Notes: generated from the letters alone by a model not told the origin. 37,055 nt of DNA from Anaerolineales bacterium (GCA_026996855.1 JALWJZ010000095.1:1-37055); one strand, 5' to 3'. Numbered from the stretch's first letter, positions 21,853-29,683 are shown. Numbers and translations: made by a program.

Positions 21853-23046
21853 ATGTCCTGGAGCCTGCTCTTTTTGGCGCTGATTTTGATGGGGTGTGGT
21901 CGGGTATATACTCCGGCTACGTCCCCATTTGCGCCTGAAACGCCTTCGCCCCCAACGGTAAAGGCTACCCCCTTGATTTCGCTCTCCGAGGTCGAGGTCT
22001 CCTCGGAAAACGGAACTGGATGGTGGGTGGTGCAACAAGTGGCCGCCGAAGCCGGTTCTGGTCTGTGGTATTGGGTACCTGCAGGCAATTTGCCCGATGA
22101 GGCATCCCTCCTCCCTCTACCCGCTTGCCCTGATACGACGGCATCCGCTACTCCGCCACCCGATGCCCCACCGGGTTTTAGGAAAAACAAAAGGCCGGAA
22201 ATTCTGCAGGTCCTTTGGGTAGCACCGCATCGGTTCGTGTATCTATGCATCTCGCCCCACCACAACGGATGGTGCCCTCCAGAAGCCTCCTGTGCCTTCT
22301 TATGGGACCGCCAAAAAGGACTTCGTCATAGCGCGGCTTTTTATGCACGCAATTTGTTTTCCCGGGTATGGCTCGCGCGTTATGGGGAGGATACATGGAT
22401 CGCTTTTCCCTGTCTCAGCCAAGATGGCTCATGGGGCGTGTGTGAAAGTCGATTTGGAACTCCGGACGTGCGTTTTCTCTTTTCCCTGGAAAACGCTGAA
22501 ATCTTGGCCCGTCATCCGGAGCGTCCACTTTTCGCTTTGCGAGAACCTGTTTCAGGCTGTGATATGTACGGAAGCGTTCGAGAGGGATTTCGCTTGGTCT
22601 TTGTCAACGGCGAGACCCGGGAACGCCGGACGTGGACCGGCTTTGAAAAGGCACTGGGACGTTCACCTACGTGTGCGCCCAAGGCAACAGGAACCCTGCA
22701 GGGTTGGTTTCGGTGGGAATTTGTGGGTTGGAATCCCCGGAATCCAGACGAATTTGCGGTCCTGGTTTTTCTTTATCCCGAAAACACGCCCGCGGACCGT
22801 CCTTTGGATGATCTGCGTGCTCGCAAAGTGCTTTTGCTTGCCCAGCCCGAAGTGCGTTCCCAAATTCCCCTACCTGACGGTTTGCACTGCTCTCTATGGG
22901 CGCCGAAGGGGAACGGCTTCCTCTGCCGAGAGGAGAACCCGCCTTTTGCTTATGTGTGGCTGGATCGCCAAGGAAACTTGCGCCAACGATGGCCTATGCC
23001 CGAAGAGTTCCGGGTGGTTCAATGGGCGGGGAATGCCTCTCGATAG
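21853..23046 (+). CDS. Lipoprotein of unknown function, set A
   Basis: 397 residues. MSWSLLFLALILMGCGRVY is a short lipoprotein signal with lipobox LMGC (Cys 15), followed by a Thr/Pro/Ser linker. The mature part is rich in Trp, Cys and short strands (LARYGEDTWIAFPCLSQDG, FRWEFVGWNPRNPDEFAVLV and WAPKGNGFLCRE), as in beta-propeller or WD40-like surface proteins. No family was recognised. The start was chosen because it gives a complete lipobox and sits one base after the likely true stop of the preceding gene (TAAGATG). A Met at 21841 is the alternative. A second lipoprotein of similar size and style is at 28433. Confidence 0.75.
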   Translation: MSWSLLFLALILMGCGRVYTPATSPFAPETPSPPTVKATPLISLSEVEVSSENGTGWWVVQQVAAEAGSGLWYWVPAGNLPDEASLLPLPACPDTTASATPPPDAPPGFRKNKRPEILQVLWVAPHRFVYLCISPHHNGWCPPEASCAFLWDRQKGLRHSAAFYARNLFSRVWLARYGEDTWIAFPCLSQDGSWGVCESRFGTPDVRFLFSLENAEILARHPERPLFALREPVSGCDMYGSVREGFRLVFVNGETRERRTWTGFEKALGRSPTCAPKATGTLQGWFRWEFVGWNPRNPDEFAVLVFLYPENTPADRPLDDLRARKVLLLAQPEVRSQIPLPDGLHCSLWAPKGNGFLCREENPPFAYVWLDRQGNLRQRWPMPEEFRVVQWAGNASR

Positions 23047-23089
23047 GCCAATCAAGAGAAAGTGACCACTTTGCAAAACCCCACTAAAA

Positions 23090-23362
23090 TTGGAGGGAGG
23101 CCGGGGCTGGCAGGCCATATGTGCCAACCCTGGCTTGGCCGTCTTGATGCTGGGCGTTTACCTAAGCGTTAGCCTGCGAGCAGGCGAGCTTCTCGGGCTA
23201 TGGACGGTGCCGCCTCGTTGGCGGGTGTGCATTTTGATGGCCGGGATTGGCGGCTTCTGGGCATGGCGAGGTCTCGGAAGACGCTTCGATAAAATCTTTT
23301 ATCCCTTGCTGCTTTTGAATTTCGGTATTCAATGGATAGGCCACGGAGGTTTTCTGTGGTAG
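23090..23362 (+). CDS. Small membrane protein, first of a tandem pair
   Basis: At most 90 residues, with two to three hydrophobic spans. NPGLAVLMLGVY, LRAGE, PPR and IFYPLLLLNFG line up with the next gene (NPPLTFLFIALY, LRAGE, PPR, LFPLILLDMG), so the two are tandem paralogues. Compared with its partner, this copy lacks the first membrane helix. The only usable start is a TTG at 23090 without a ribosome site, so it may be a 5'-truncated remnant. It may otherwise be expressed by coupling from upstream. Function unknown. Confidence 0.55.
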   Translation: MEGGRGWQAICANPGLAVLMLGVYLSVSLRAGELLGLWTVPPRWRVCILMAGIGGFWAWRGLGRRFDKIFYPLLLLNFGIQWIGHGGFLW

Positions 23363-23688
23363 GGAAACTCCTTTTGGAGGCTGTTTTCCTCCTTGGACTT
23401 GCCTATGCATTGCACCTTGACGTGCAAAAGACCTTTGGGGGATGGAAAACGTTTTGGCGAAAGAATCCGCCATTGACTTTTCTATTCATTGCATTGTATA
23501 GCACTTTCCTCCTGCGGGCAGGGGAAGATTGGCTGGGTTGGCGTCCGCCCAGGGTGCTTGGGTGGGCGTGGATGGCCATGGGGGTGTTGGCTGGCATTCT
23601 GGCCTGGCCCAGGCCAGGGAATCGCTTGGCAAAAGTGCTTTTTCCTCTCATCCTGTTGGACATGGGCGCGGTGTGGGCCTTTGCGTAG
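23356..23688 (+). CDS. Small membrane protein, second of a tandem pair
   Basis: 110 residues with about four hydrophobic spans: VGKLLLEAVFLLGLAYAL, LTFLFIALYSTFLL, MAMGVLAGILAW and VLFPLILLDMGAVWAF. GGAGG lies 6 bases before a GTG start that overlaps the stop of the preceding paralogue. An ATG at 23332 in the same frame lacks a site. It shares NP-x-L, LRAGE, PPR and FPL-x-LL with the first copy. No known family was recognised. It is probably the last gene of the set A transcript. Confidence 0.65.
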   Translation: MVGKLLLEAVFLLGLAYALHLDVQKTFGGWKTFWRKNPPLTFLFIALYSTFLLRAGEDWLGWRPPRVLGWAWMAMGVLAGILAWPRPGNRLAKVLFPLILLDMGAVWAFA

Positions 23689-23875
23689 ATCCTCCTTTCC
23701 TTCCCCAAAAGGATTACCGCAGATTACTGTTTCTTCCATAGAGACGGACATGGCCTGCAGAAGTGGTGGCCATATGACTGCGGTGTAAGCATTTTCTACA
23801 TGCCCAATAACCAGCGCTGCATGGAACCCACCACGCGGCTCTTTTCGGCAATCCAAGCCTTCGCCTTGATTGGGG
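23689..23875. other. Spacer with an open but unsupported reading frame
   Basis: In the frame of the preceding gene the DNA stays open past its TAG up to 23922. It reads a coding-looking stretch (DYCFFHRDGHGLQKWWPYDC, then GVSIFYMPNNQRC), but there is no start codon or ribosome site. It may be a gene remnant joined to cassette copy 3. No family was recognised. Confidence 0.35.
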
Positions 23876-23934
23876 TTTGTCAACCAACGGTGGACTTGGC
23901 CCCCTCCTGGCCCGCCCTATAATGCGTTGTAGAA
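23876..23934. repeat. Promoter cassette, copy 3 (short)
   Basis: 59 bases, identical to 25598-25656 from TTTGTCAACC to GTTGTAGAA. Unlike the other two copies it has no transposase sequence attached. It stands before the second exported-protein set. Confidence 0.9.
23896..23923 (+). promoter_or_regulatory. Promoter of the second exported-protein set (cassette copy 3)
   Basis: TTGGCC, a 16-base spacer and TATAAT. It would give a leader of about 100 bases before the gene at 24029. Confidence 0.7.
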
Positions 23935-24028
23935 GGTTGAATTTTATAGGCCACCTGATGGGTATAAGGGAATTGAACCGAGCCTGTCCCAATCTCGTTT
24001 ATCTGCTCAAAACAGGGGAGACTGGAAA

Positions 24029-24895
24029 ATGTTGAGGAATCAAAGGAAGACGTTTGTGTGGTGGGCCGGCTTGGCGGCCCTGGTGGTATTGGTCCTGGGG
24101 TTGTGGGGCCTGCCCCATCAGGCCCGGAGCGAACCACTGTTGCCCACTTTTGTGCCCACGCTGGCTCCAGTGACGGTGATGCCCTTGCAACGACCGTACG
24201 AGCAGGTTGCCCCCGACCTGGCAGCATTGCAGGCCATTTTTGAGGAGAAATTGTACGACCGGGCGCAGCCCTTCCTGGAGAAAAGTAAAGGAAAGTGGGT
24301 ACATATCGCCATAGAGGTGAAACGAGCGAACATTTACAAAGGAAAATCCCTGCTTCCTCCCGAAAGCAGGGTAGATCGATGGATCCAGGTGAGCGAGGAT
24401 GGTAGGGTAGCACAAATGTTCACTATAGAATGGGATAAACATGAACGCATCGTGCAGATGACCTTGAGCCGGGGGCTGAAAGGAGAATGGAATTCGATCG
24501 CTGGCTATCTCGAATGGCCCTTTGATAAGTTTCCAGACTCCCTCGCGTATTGGATACAGTTAGACTCCAAACGTTTAGGACGCAAAGGGCCTTTCTTTTG
24601 GTCTCAGAACGAAGGGTTATTCATCGTGTCGCATCGGTACCGGAAGGAGCCTCCGATGATGCCCGCACAATCCACCTTGGCTTATCCGATTGCCGAAGTG
24701 GAGTATCGGTGGGAATACAGCCTGAAATCGGGGTTGCTGCAGCGCCATGAAATGCGCTTGATCCTGTCCAATGGCCATCTCATTACGGAACTCCAAGAAC
24801 GCTATCAATACCAGATTGCCGATGCTTTGCCCTCAAAGGTGCAACCTCTATTTGAACACGCAGAGCATCAGTTTCTGCAAGGGAACCGAAAATGA
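24029..24895 (+). CDS. Exported LolA/RseB-like protein, set B
   Basis: 288 residues. An N-terminal hydrophobic stretch (WWAGLAALVVLVLGLWGLP) acts as a signal peptide or anchor, followed by a Pro/Thr-rich neck. The mature part starts with strands such as KGKWVHIAIEVKRANIYKGK, VDRWIQVSEDGRVAQMFTIE and VEYRWEYSLKSGLLQRHEMR. These recall the beta-half-barrel of LolA/RseB-type proteins. GGGGAG lies before the ATG. It has the same position as the protein at 20497: first gene after a promoter cassette, followed by a small exported protein. Sequence identity between the two is low by eye, so common descent is an inference. Confidence 0.6.
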   Translation: MLRNQRKTFVWWAGLAALVVLVLGLWGLPHQARSEPLLPTFVPTLAPVTVMPLQRPYEQVAPDLAALQAIFEEKLYDRAQPFLEKSKGKWVHIAIEVKRANIYKGKSLLPPESRVDRWIQVSEDGRVAQMFTIEWDKHERIVQMTLSRGLKGEWNSIAGYLEWPFDKFPDSLAYWIQLDSKRLGRKGPFFWSQNEGLFIVSHRYRKEPPMMPAQSTLAYPIAEVEYRWEYSLKSGLLQRHEMRLILSNGHLITELQERYQYQIADALPSKVQPLFEHAEHQFLQGNRK

Positions 24896-24926
24896 GGACA
24901 TCTCGGCACTAAAGGAGGAGGGTGTT

Positions 24927-25394
24927 ATGGAGGGACAAAGAACAATCCCTCATTTTCGTCCGATCCTGCTCGCGTGGAGCCTTGGTGCATGGATATTGAT
25001 GGTAGGGGCCGTGCTCGCCGGTACGGATGTGGCCTGGAGTACCATTTATGGAGTGAGCATCCAAGGGGTGACTCTGGCCCGGGAATGGAACAATTATAGT
25101 TGGATCGCTCGGGTCTGGGAATCAGCCTCTTCGCCCATCGTGACCATCGGTTACCGATGGTGGTCCGTGGGCCAATATTGTCATGGATGGGGATGGTCCT
25201 TTTACAGAACGTTCCCTGGGTCGGTAGATCATTATGATGACCGGCATTACAACCATTTTGGACCCAAGCCGTGGGTAGGGTGTAACACCGCCCTTTCCGT
25301 AATGAGTCAAGCACGTCACGAGTTCGGTCACTGCAATCCTCTTGGGGAGTGTGACACCAAGTTTCTGCACACCATTGCGTGGGATGAGCATTGA
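24927..25394 (+). CDS. Small exported aromatic/Cys-rich protein, set B
   Basis: 155 residues. A signal peptide (FRPILLAWSLGAWILMVGAV) ends near VLAG. The mature part is rich in Trp, Tyr and His and has four Cys spread over QYCHGWGWSF, WVGCNTAL, GHCNPLGEC. It could form disulfides or bind metal. No family was recognised. AAAGGAGGAG precedes the chosen ATG, 31 bases after the gene at 24029. It occupies the same slot as the golvesin-like protein of set A, but I see no clear sequence similarity between them. The gene stops 9 bases before cassette copy 2. Confidence 0.65.
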   Translation: MEGQRTIPHFRPILLAWSLGAWILMVGAVLAGTDVAWSTIYGVSIQGVTLAREWNNYSWIARVWESASSPIVTIGYRWWSVGQYCHGWGWSFYRTFPGSVDHYDDRHYNHFGPKPWVGCNTALSVMSQARHEFGHCNPLGECDTKFLHTIAWDEH

Positions 25395-25402
25395 TTTTTT
25401 GT

Positions 25403-25656
25403 CTAACACCTTGGTCTGCTTGGAGCAGCCAAAAATTTTGGGCGAACGCTTGGTGACCATGAACCCCATCCAAGGAGATGCTCGAGCCTCGCGAGATGCC
25501 TGGACTGGGACAGGATGCGTGCTCTCTCCTGTCCAGGCTTCAAAACCAGGGGGAATATTTGAGTTTAAACGCCATTTCGCCACCTTTCAATACCGAATTT
25601 GTCAACCAACGGTGGACTTGGCCCCCTCCTGGCCCGCCCTATAATGCGTTGTAGAA
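25403..25656. repeat. Transposon-end/promoter cassette, copy 2
   Basis: The left 190 bases encode, on the minus strand, the 5' end of the transposase seen at 20214-20383 (KWRLNSNIPPGFEAW, then MGFMVTKRSPKIFGCSKQTK). It breaks off after about 55 codons. The right 59 bases are the promoter block shared with copies 1 and 3. The transposase fragment is cut at its 3' side by the end of the set B gene. Confidence 0.85.
25618..25645 (+). promoter_or_regulatory. Promoter of the short exported protein/regulator unit (cassette copy 2)
   Basis: TTGGCC, a 16-base spacer and TATAAT, 37 bases before the start codon of the gene at 25682. It may also drive the two-component genes that follow. Confidence 0.7.
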
Positions 25657-25681
25657 AACCCTTTTCACGAGGAGGTGGGTC

Positions 25682-26038
25682 ATGCGTTATCCTAAACTGG
25701 GATGGGTGGTTGGGGCGGCTCTTTTCCTCTTGGTGACCGCCCTGGCGGTATGGCCGGTCATGGCCCAAGAAGGGCCTTCTCACATTGTGATTCCGGCCGA
25801 ACAGAACCTGGTCCTTCATTCGGCGGACGAGTTGGCCGATGTGCTCCGCAAACAAGGCATGGATGAGGCTTCTATCCAGCGCGTCCTCGAACTGGAACGG
25901 CGCATCGAACGCGCCCACGCGCAAGGCCTCTCCTATGAGGAACTCCGGCGCAATATGGAGCAATGGATTCAGGAACTCTTCCCGAAGAACCCCACCCCGG
26001 ATGCAGGTACCTCTTTTCAAGATACGCTTCGTCCTTAG
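25682..26038 (+). CDS. Short exported helical protein next to the two-component system
   Basis: 118 residues. The signal peptide (GWVVGAALFLLVTALAVWPV) ends at MAQ. The mature part of about 90 residues is charged and largely helical (VLRKQGMDEASIQRVLELER, RRIERAHAQGLSYEELRRNM), possibly a coiled coil or CpxP/Spy-like periplasmic sensor partner, and ends in a Pro-rich tail. GAGGAGGTGGG lies before the ATG. The two-component genes begin 63 bases downstream. A small exported helical protein before a sensor kinase suggests a regulatory ligand, which is inference. No family was identified. Confidence 0.7.
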   Translation: MRYPKLGWVVGAALFLLVTALAVWPVMAQEGPSHIVIPAEQNLVLHSADELADVLRKQGMDEASIQRVLELERRIERAHAQGLSYEELRRNMEQWIQELFPKNPTPDAGTSFQDTLRP

Positions 26039-26101
26039 CCGGAATACAAAGCCCCGGAGTGTACAAAAGAACGATGCCCTTCGGAGTCTTCCAAAGGAAA
26101 A

Positions 26102-26782
26102 ATGCGGGCTTTATTGGTGGAAGATAGCGCCCATTTCGCCCGGGCTCTACGGTTGGGACTGCGCAACCACGGTTTCGCCGTGGATATTGCGGCGAACCGA
26201 GAGGAGGCCATGTTCAAATTCGCAGTCCATGACTACGATGTCGTGATTCTGGATCTGCGCCTGCCCGACGGTCACGGTTTGGACCTGTGCCGTTGGATGC
26301 GGGAACGGGATGCCCACATTCCCATTTTGATCCTGACCGCGCTGGACCGCCCTGAAGATATTGTGACCGGCTTGAATGCCGGCGCCGATGACTATGTGGT
26401 CAAACCTGTGGACCTGAACGTGCTGGCGGCCCGGTTACAGGCCCTGTTGCGACGGGCAAGGCCGGTGCAGGGGCCTGTTCTCCAGTGGCGCGACCTGCGT
26501 TTGGACCCGGGCTCACGGCGCGCCTGGCTGCGTCATCGTCCTTTAGAACTCAGGCCTCGCGAGTTCGACATTTTGGAGTATCTTATGCGCCACGCCGGGC
26601 GCGTGGTTACCCCCGAAGAACTTATGGAGCACGTATGGGGCGAAGACATTGACGCCTTTTCCAATGTGGTGCGGGTTTACATCCACAACCTTCGCCGAAA
26701 GTTGGGTGATTCCCCGCAATCGCCGCAATACATCGTTACCGTGAAAGGTCGTGGTTACCTGTTCGGCCCCCAAGAGCAATGA
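26102..26782 (+). CDS. OmpR-family response regulator of the island
   Basis: 226 residues. The receiver has E7-D8, phosphoacceptor D51 in VVILDLRLPDGHG, T79 in LILTALD and K101 in YVVKPVD. The C-terminal winged helix contains LRPREFDILEYLMRHAGRVV and ends in VKGRGYLFG. AAAGGAAAA precedes the ATG. The stop overlaps the kinase start (ATGA), so the two are translationally coupled. The likely targets are the nearby exported-protein genes, because three of their transcription units share one promoter block. No direct evidence ties the regulator to that block. Confidence 0.93.
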   Translation: MRALLVEDSAHFARALRLGLRNHGFAVDIAANREEAMFKFAVHDYDVVILDLRLPDGHGLDLCRWMRERDAHIPILILTALDRPEDIVTGLNAGADDYVVKPVDLNVLAARLQALLRRARPVQGPVLQWRDLRLDPGSRRAWLRHRPLELRPREFDILEYLMRHAGRVVTPEELMEHVWGEDIDAFSNVVRVYIHNLRRKLGDSPQSPQYIVTVKGRGYLFGPQEQ

Positions 26783-27963
26783 AAGCACTTTTCCGGCGAA
26801 GCCTGCGCTTGCGTTTGAGCCTGTATACAGGGCTGATTCTGTTGGGCCTGGGAGGCGCGCTTTTCGTTTACTTGCTGCTTCTGCCTCACTGGTTGGTCAC
26901 CGGGTCGTTTTCTCAGGAACTTCGCCTTCATGGCCCTGCCTCGGCATCCACCCCGCCACACCCCCAGCCATCCGGTGCGGAACATTCCTCGCCTGCCCAT
27001 ACGTTTTTCGTTGTCACACAATCCGCCCTTCAATCTCGCACGACCTTTTGGATGTACGGCCTGGTGGGAACCCTCTTGCTTACGCTTTTCGCCGCGCTGC
27101 TCACTTATGTGGTCACCCAGCGTGCCTTCCGGCCCTTGTACCATCTCTACCAGCGCGTGGCCCACTTATCGCCAGACGCTTTGCCCGCCCAACTCCCCCT
27201 TTTCAGTTCCGACGAAGAGATTGCCACGCTTACCCAGGCCTACAATCTGCTGCTGGAAAAAGTGCACCGAACCCTGCAAGCCCATAACCAATTCGTGGCC
27301 GATGCGGCCCATGAACTGCGTTCTCCCCTGGCCGCATTGCGCGTCCAGAGCGCCACCCTCGCCCAATGGGAGCATTTGAATCCCCAGGAGCGCCGGCAAA
27401 TCTTGCAAGACATCCAAGACATGCTGGATCAACTGGAGCGCACCGTTTCTGCTTTACTCCTGCTTTTACACGAACCCGATGCCCGGTTTGAAGAAACCAC
27501 GGATTTGGCCCACCTGGCGGAACAAATTGGCAAGGAATTTCAGGAACGGGCCCGGCGTCTTGGCATTCGGCTGCACCTGGATGTAGAAGCCCCTGCCCTG
27601 GTGAAAGGGTACCGGCCGCTGTTACGCGTCGTCCTGCGTAATCTGATGGAGAACGCGTTGCTTTACAACGACCCTGGAGGCTCGGTTACGGTACAGGTCC
27701 GCGTACGTCCCGGATATGTGTTGCTCCAGGTTTGTGATACGGGATGGGGCATCGCCGAAGACGAACTGCCGCATATCTTCGAACGGTTCTACCGAGGACA
27801 AAAAGCCCAAACGAAGCCCGGCAGCGGCCTGGGCCTGGCTGTGGTGAAGCGCATCGTTGCCCTGCATCGAGGCGAGATGGAAGTCGAAAGTCAACCCGGC
27901 GAGGGATCCTGTTTCCGGGTGCGCCTCCCTCGGCATCAAAACGCTGATTTAACGGGGGCTTAA
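26779..27963 (+). CDS. Sensor histidine kinase of the island
   Basis: 394 residues. TM1 (about 15-37), an extracytoplasmic loop (about 40-90) rich in His, Pro and Ser, TM2 (about 91-112) and HAMP (about 113-167). HisKA has H178 in DAAHELRSPLAAL. HATPase has NLMENALLYNDPGG, DTGWGIAEDELPHIF, FERFYRG and GSGLGLAVVKRI. The layout equals QseC/CusS-type kinases. The sensor loop is too short for a folded domain, so it may sense through partners such as the small exported protein at 25682. Coupled to the response regulator by a 4-base overlap. Confidence 0.93.
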   Translation: MKALFRRSLRLRLSLYTGLILLGLGGALFVYLLLLPHWLVTGSFSQELRLHGPASASTPPHPQPSGAEHSSPAHTFFVVTQSALQSRTTFWMYGLVGTLLLTLFAALLTYVVTQRAFRPLYHLYQRVAHLSPDALPAQLPLFSSDEEIATLTQAYNLLLEKVHRTLQAHNQFVADAAHELRSPLAALRVQSATLAQWEHLNPQERRQILQDIQDMLDQLERTVSALLLLLHEPDARFEETTDLAHLAEQIGKEFQERARRLGIRLHLDVEAPALVKGYRPLLRVVLRNLMENALLYNDPGGSVTVQVRVRPGYVLLQVCDTGWGIAEDELPHIFERFYRGQKAQTKPGSGLGLAVVKRIVALHRGEMEVESQPGEGSCFRVRLPRHQNADLTGA

Positions 27964-28042
27964 CGCCCATCTTGCTAAACTGTCCTCCGTACGGTCGGCG
28001 GTCGGCCCTTCGTAACAGGGTTTTGCCGAGGGAGGGCGCAAA

Positions 28043-28279
28043 ATGGACCTGAATTTATCCCGCCGTGAGCGGGAAGTATGGCAATTGCTCATCGCCGGAA
28101 AAAGCAACAAGGAGATTGCCCGCCATTTAGGGATTTCACCCAGTAGCGTCAAGACGTATTTGCATCGCCTGTATCGCAAATTGGGTGTGTCGAGTCGGGT
28201 GGAAGCCATTTGTCTGTATTTTAGGGTGTATTATCGTGTCCCCGTCTCAGGGGATGGGTTTGTAGAGGAGGTGGCCTAA
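28043..28279 (+). CDS. Stand-alone LuxR-type helix-turn-helix protein
   Basis: 78 residues. Almost the whole protein is a GerE/LuxR HTH: LSRREREVWQLLIAGKSNKE, IARHLGISPSSVKTYLHRLY and RKLGVSSRVEAI, with no receiver or ligand domain. Such single-domain regulators resemble GerE. The tail (RVYYRVPVSGDGFVEEVA) is unusual. GAGGGAGGG stands before the ATG. It lies 79 bases after the kinase gene and before a lipoprotein gene, so it may be part of the same regulatory circuit. Confidence 0.88.
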   Translation: MDLNLSRREREVWQLLIAGKSNKEIARHLGISPSSVKTYLHRLYRKLGVSSRVEAICLYFRVYYRVPVSGDGFVEEVA

Positions 28280-28432
28280 CTTGCTATGAATTGAAGAAGC
28301 CCATGAGGGACGTGGCAGAAAAGAATGCTGTTTTGTCAGGCTCTCGAAAACCGATTCACCTGGATCTGAGCGCCCTTTCCGTCTTGCCGTTTTACCGCAT
28401 CGCCCAACTTAAATCGTGGGTTCAACTTTTCA

Positions 28433-29683
28433 ATGAAAAGGGTCTTATTTTTGCTGTTCGGGGGATTATTGTTGCTGGCCCGGTGCCAGAAGTCCGTACC
28501 CCCAACCACATCTATTTCCGGGGCAACGGACACGTTGTCTCCGGAATTATGGGAAGTCGGTCATGGTACCCCCACCCCTATGACATTGTACGCGACGCAG
28601 GTATCCCTGAACGTCAGGCAGGCAATACCCGTCTCCCGCGCCCACATGGCTGGCGCCCTTGAGGTAAAGGGAATTTTTGGACCCGATCTGGCTTGGGATG
28701 GCTCCATTCTATGGATGCTCGAAGATTTCGCCATCCGAGGTTATGACGTCATTTGGGACCGGACGCTTTCCGCACCATTTCCCCCTCCCGCGGAAGGATG
28801 GCGTTATACTTCCGCGGGATTCATAGGCGGCCAAAACGGGTGGCTGGTCTTCCTGGAAGTACCTGGATACGCTCTGCCTTCCCAATGGAAATTGCACGCA
28901 TACCATCCTCGTAAGCAAACTCACAAATTGCTGCTATACGAACAGGGGGTCTCACCCCCCGCATATTCCTTTGATGGCCGTTCCGTGTTGATTACTTATG
29001 TGAAACAAGGGGGCCAACAAGGATGCGATGCGTCCATCCTGCTTCGGATAAATGTGAAAACAGGGGAGCGCAAAGTTTTGGAATCCCACTGCGTTGGTGG
29101 AGAGGAGTCCCATTTTGTGTGGCGTATCGGTGTGCATGAAGGCGACCATATTGCGGTAGAACAAATGTGGCTTGAAGCAGGGCATCAAAGTCGGTTATTG
29201 CTTTTGCGCTTTTCCGGGGAATGGGAGCGGGTTCATCTTCTCTCAGATGAGAACAATAGCAGCCCGGTCTTGGCCTGGCCCTGGTTGGCCTGGAGGCGAT
29301 CTTCGGCCCATGAATGGCCGCGATGGGTGGGGGTATACCACTGGCAGCAAGATGTTTTCTGGTTGATTGAAACACCCCGATTCACCGAAGAAGCGTTATA
29401 TTCCATCCTGCCCAAGGCGCCTCTGTTGTGCTCCGATTATGTCGTATGGTTATATGGAGGCCCGTTGGTTCCCCCACGCGCTTTTCTGTACCGGCTTCCT
29501 CAGGGGCCTTTGTTTTCGGTTCAAGTGCCGGAACCATGGGATTGGAACGGGAAGCGAGCGCTTGTATGCAATGATGCGTGGATGGCTTGGGTTCTGGACC
29601 GAAAGGAGGGGCGGCTTCCTGGGGAGGTCACCACTTATCGTGTGGAATGGATGCCGCTATCCGTATTGGAAGCAATGGAATAA
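28433..29683 (+). CDS. Lipoprotein of unknown function (beta-propeller-like)
   Basis: 416 residues. MKRVLFLLFGGLLLLARC is a lipoprotein signal with Cys 18 in LARC, followed by a short Ser/Thr linker. The mature part has repeated short strands with Trp (LAWDGSILWMLEDFAIRGYD, GFIGGQNGWLVFLEVPG, VLAWPWLAWRRSS and YVVWLYGG), as expected for a beta-propeller, plus two Cys near CDASILLRIN and ESHC. No named family was recognised. The ribosome site is poor (CTTTTCA before ATG), but the lipobox supports the start. It resembles in size and style the lipoprotein at 21853. It is the last gene of the island, ended by a strong terminator. Confidence 0.75.
   Translation: MKRVLFLLFGGLLLLARCQKSVPPTTSISGATDTLSPELWEVGHGTPTPMTLYATQVSLNVRQAIPVSRAHMAGALEVKGIFGPDLAWDGSILWMLEDFAIRGYDVIWDRTLSAPFPPPAEGWRYTSAGFIGGQNGWLVFLEVPGYALPSQWKLHAYHPRKQTHKLLLYEQGVSPPAYSFDGRSVLITYVKQGGQQGCDASILLRINVKTGERKVLESHCVGGEESHFVWRIGVHEGDHIAVEQMWLEAGHQSRLLLLRFSGEWERVHLLSDENNSSPVLAWPWLAWRRSSAHEWPRWVGVYHWQQDVFWLIETPRFTEEALYSILPKAPLLCSDYVVWLYGGPLVPPRAFLYRLPQGPLFSVQVPEPWDWNGKRALVCNDAWMAWVLDRKEGRLPGEVTTYRVEWMPLSVLEAME

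Noticed and set aside
22292-23065. Alternative plus-strand frame inside the set A lipoprotein gene
   Set aside because: Overlaps the lipoprotein frame. It lacks a signal, a ribosome site or composition like its neighbours.
25122-25583. Single fused minus-strand protein across the set B gene and the transposase fragment
   Set aside because: The frame joins a real transposase 5' end to antisense of the secreted protein gene, so it is a chance fusion and not an intact protein.
28291-28662. Short plus-strand frame overlapping the start of the second lipoprotein
   Set aside because: No ribosome site, begins at a weak start, and it overlaps in another frame a gene with a clear lipoprotein signal.
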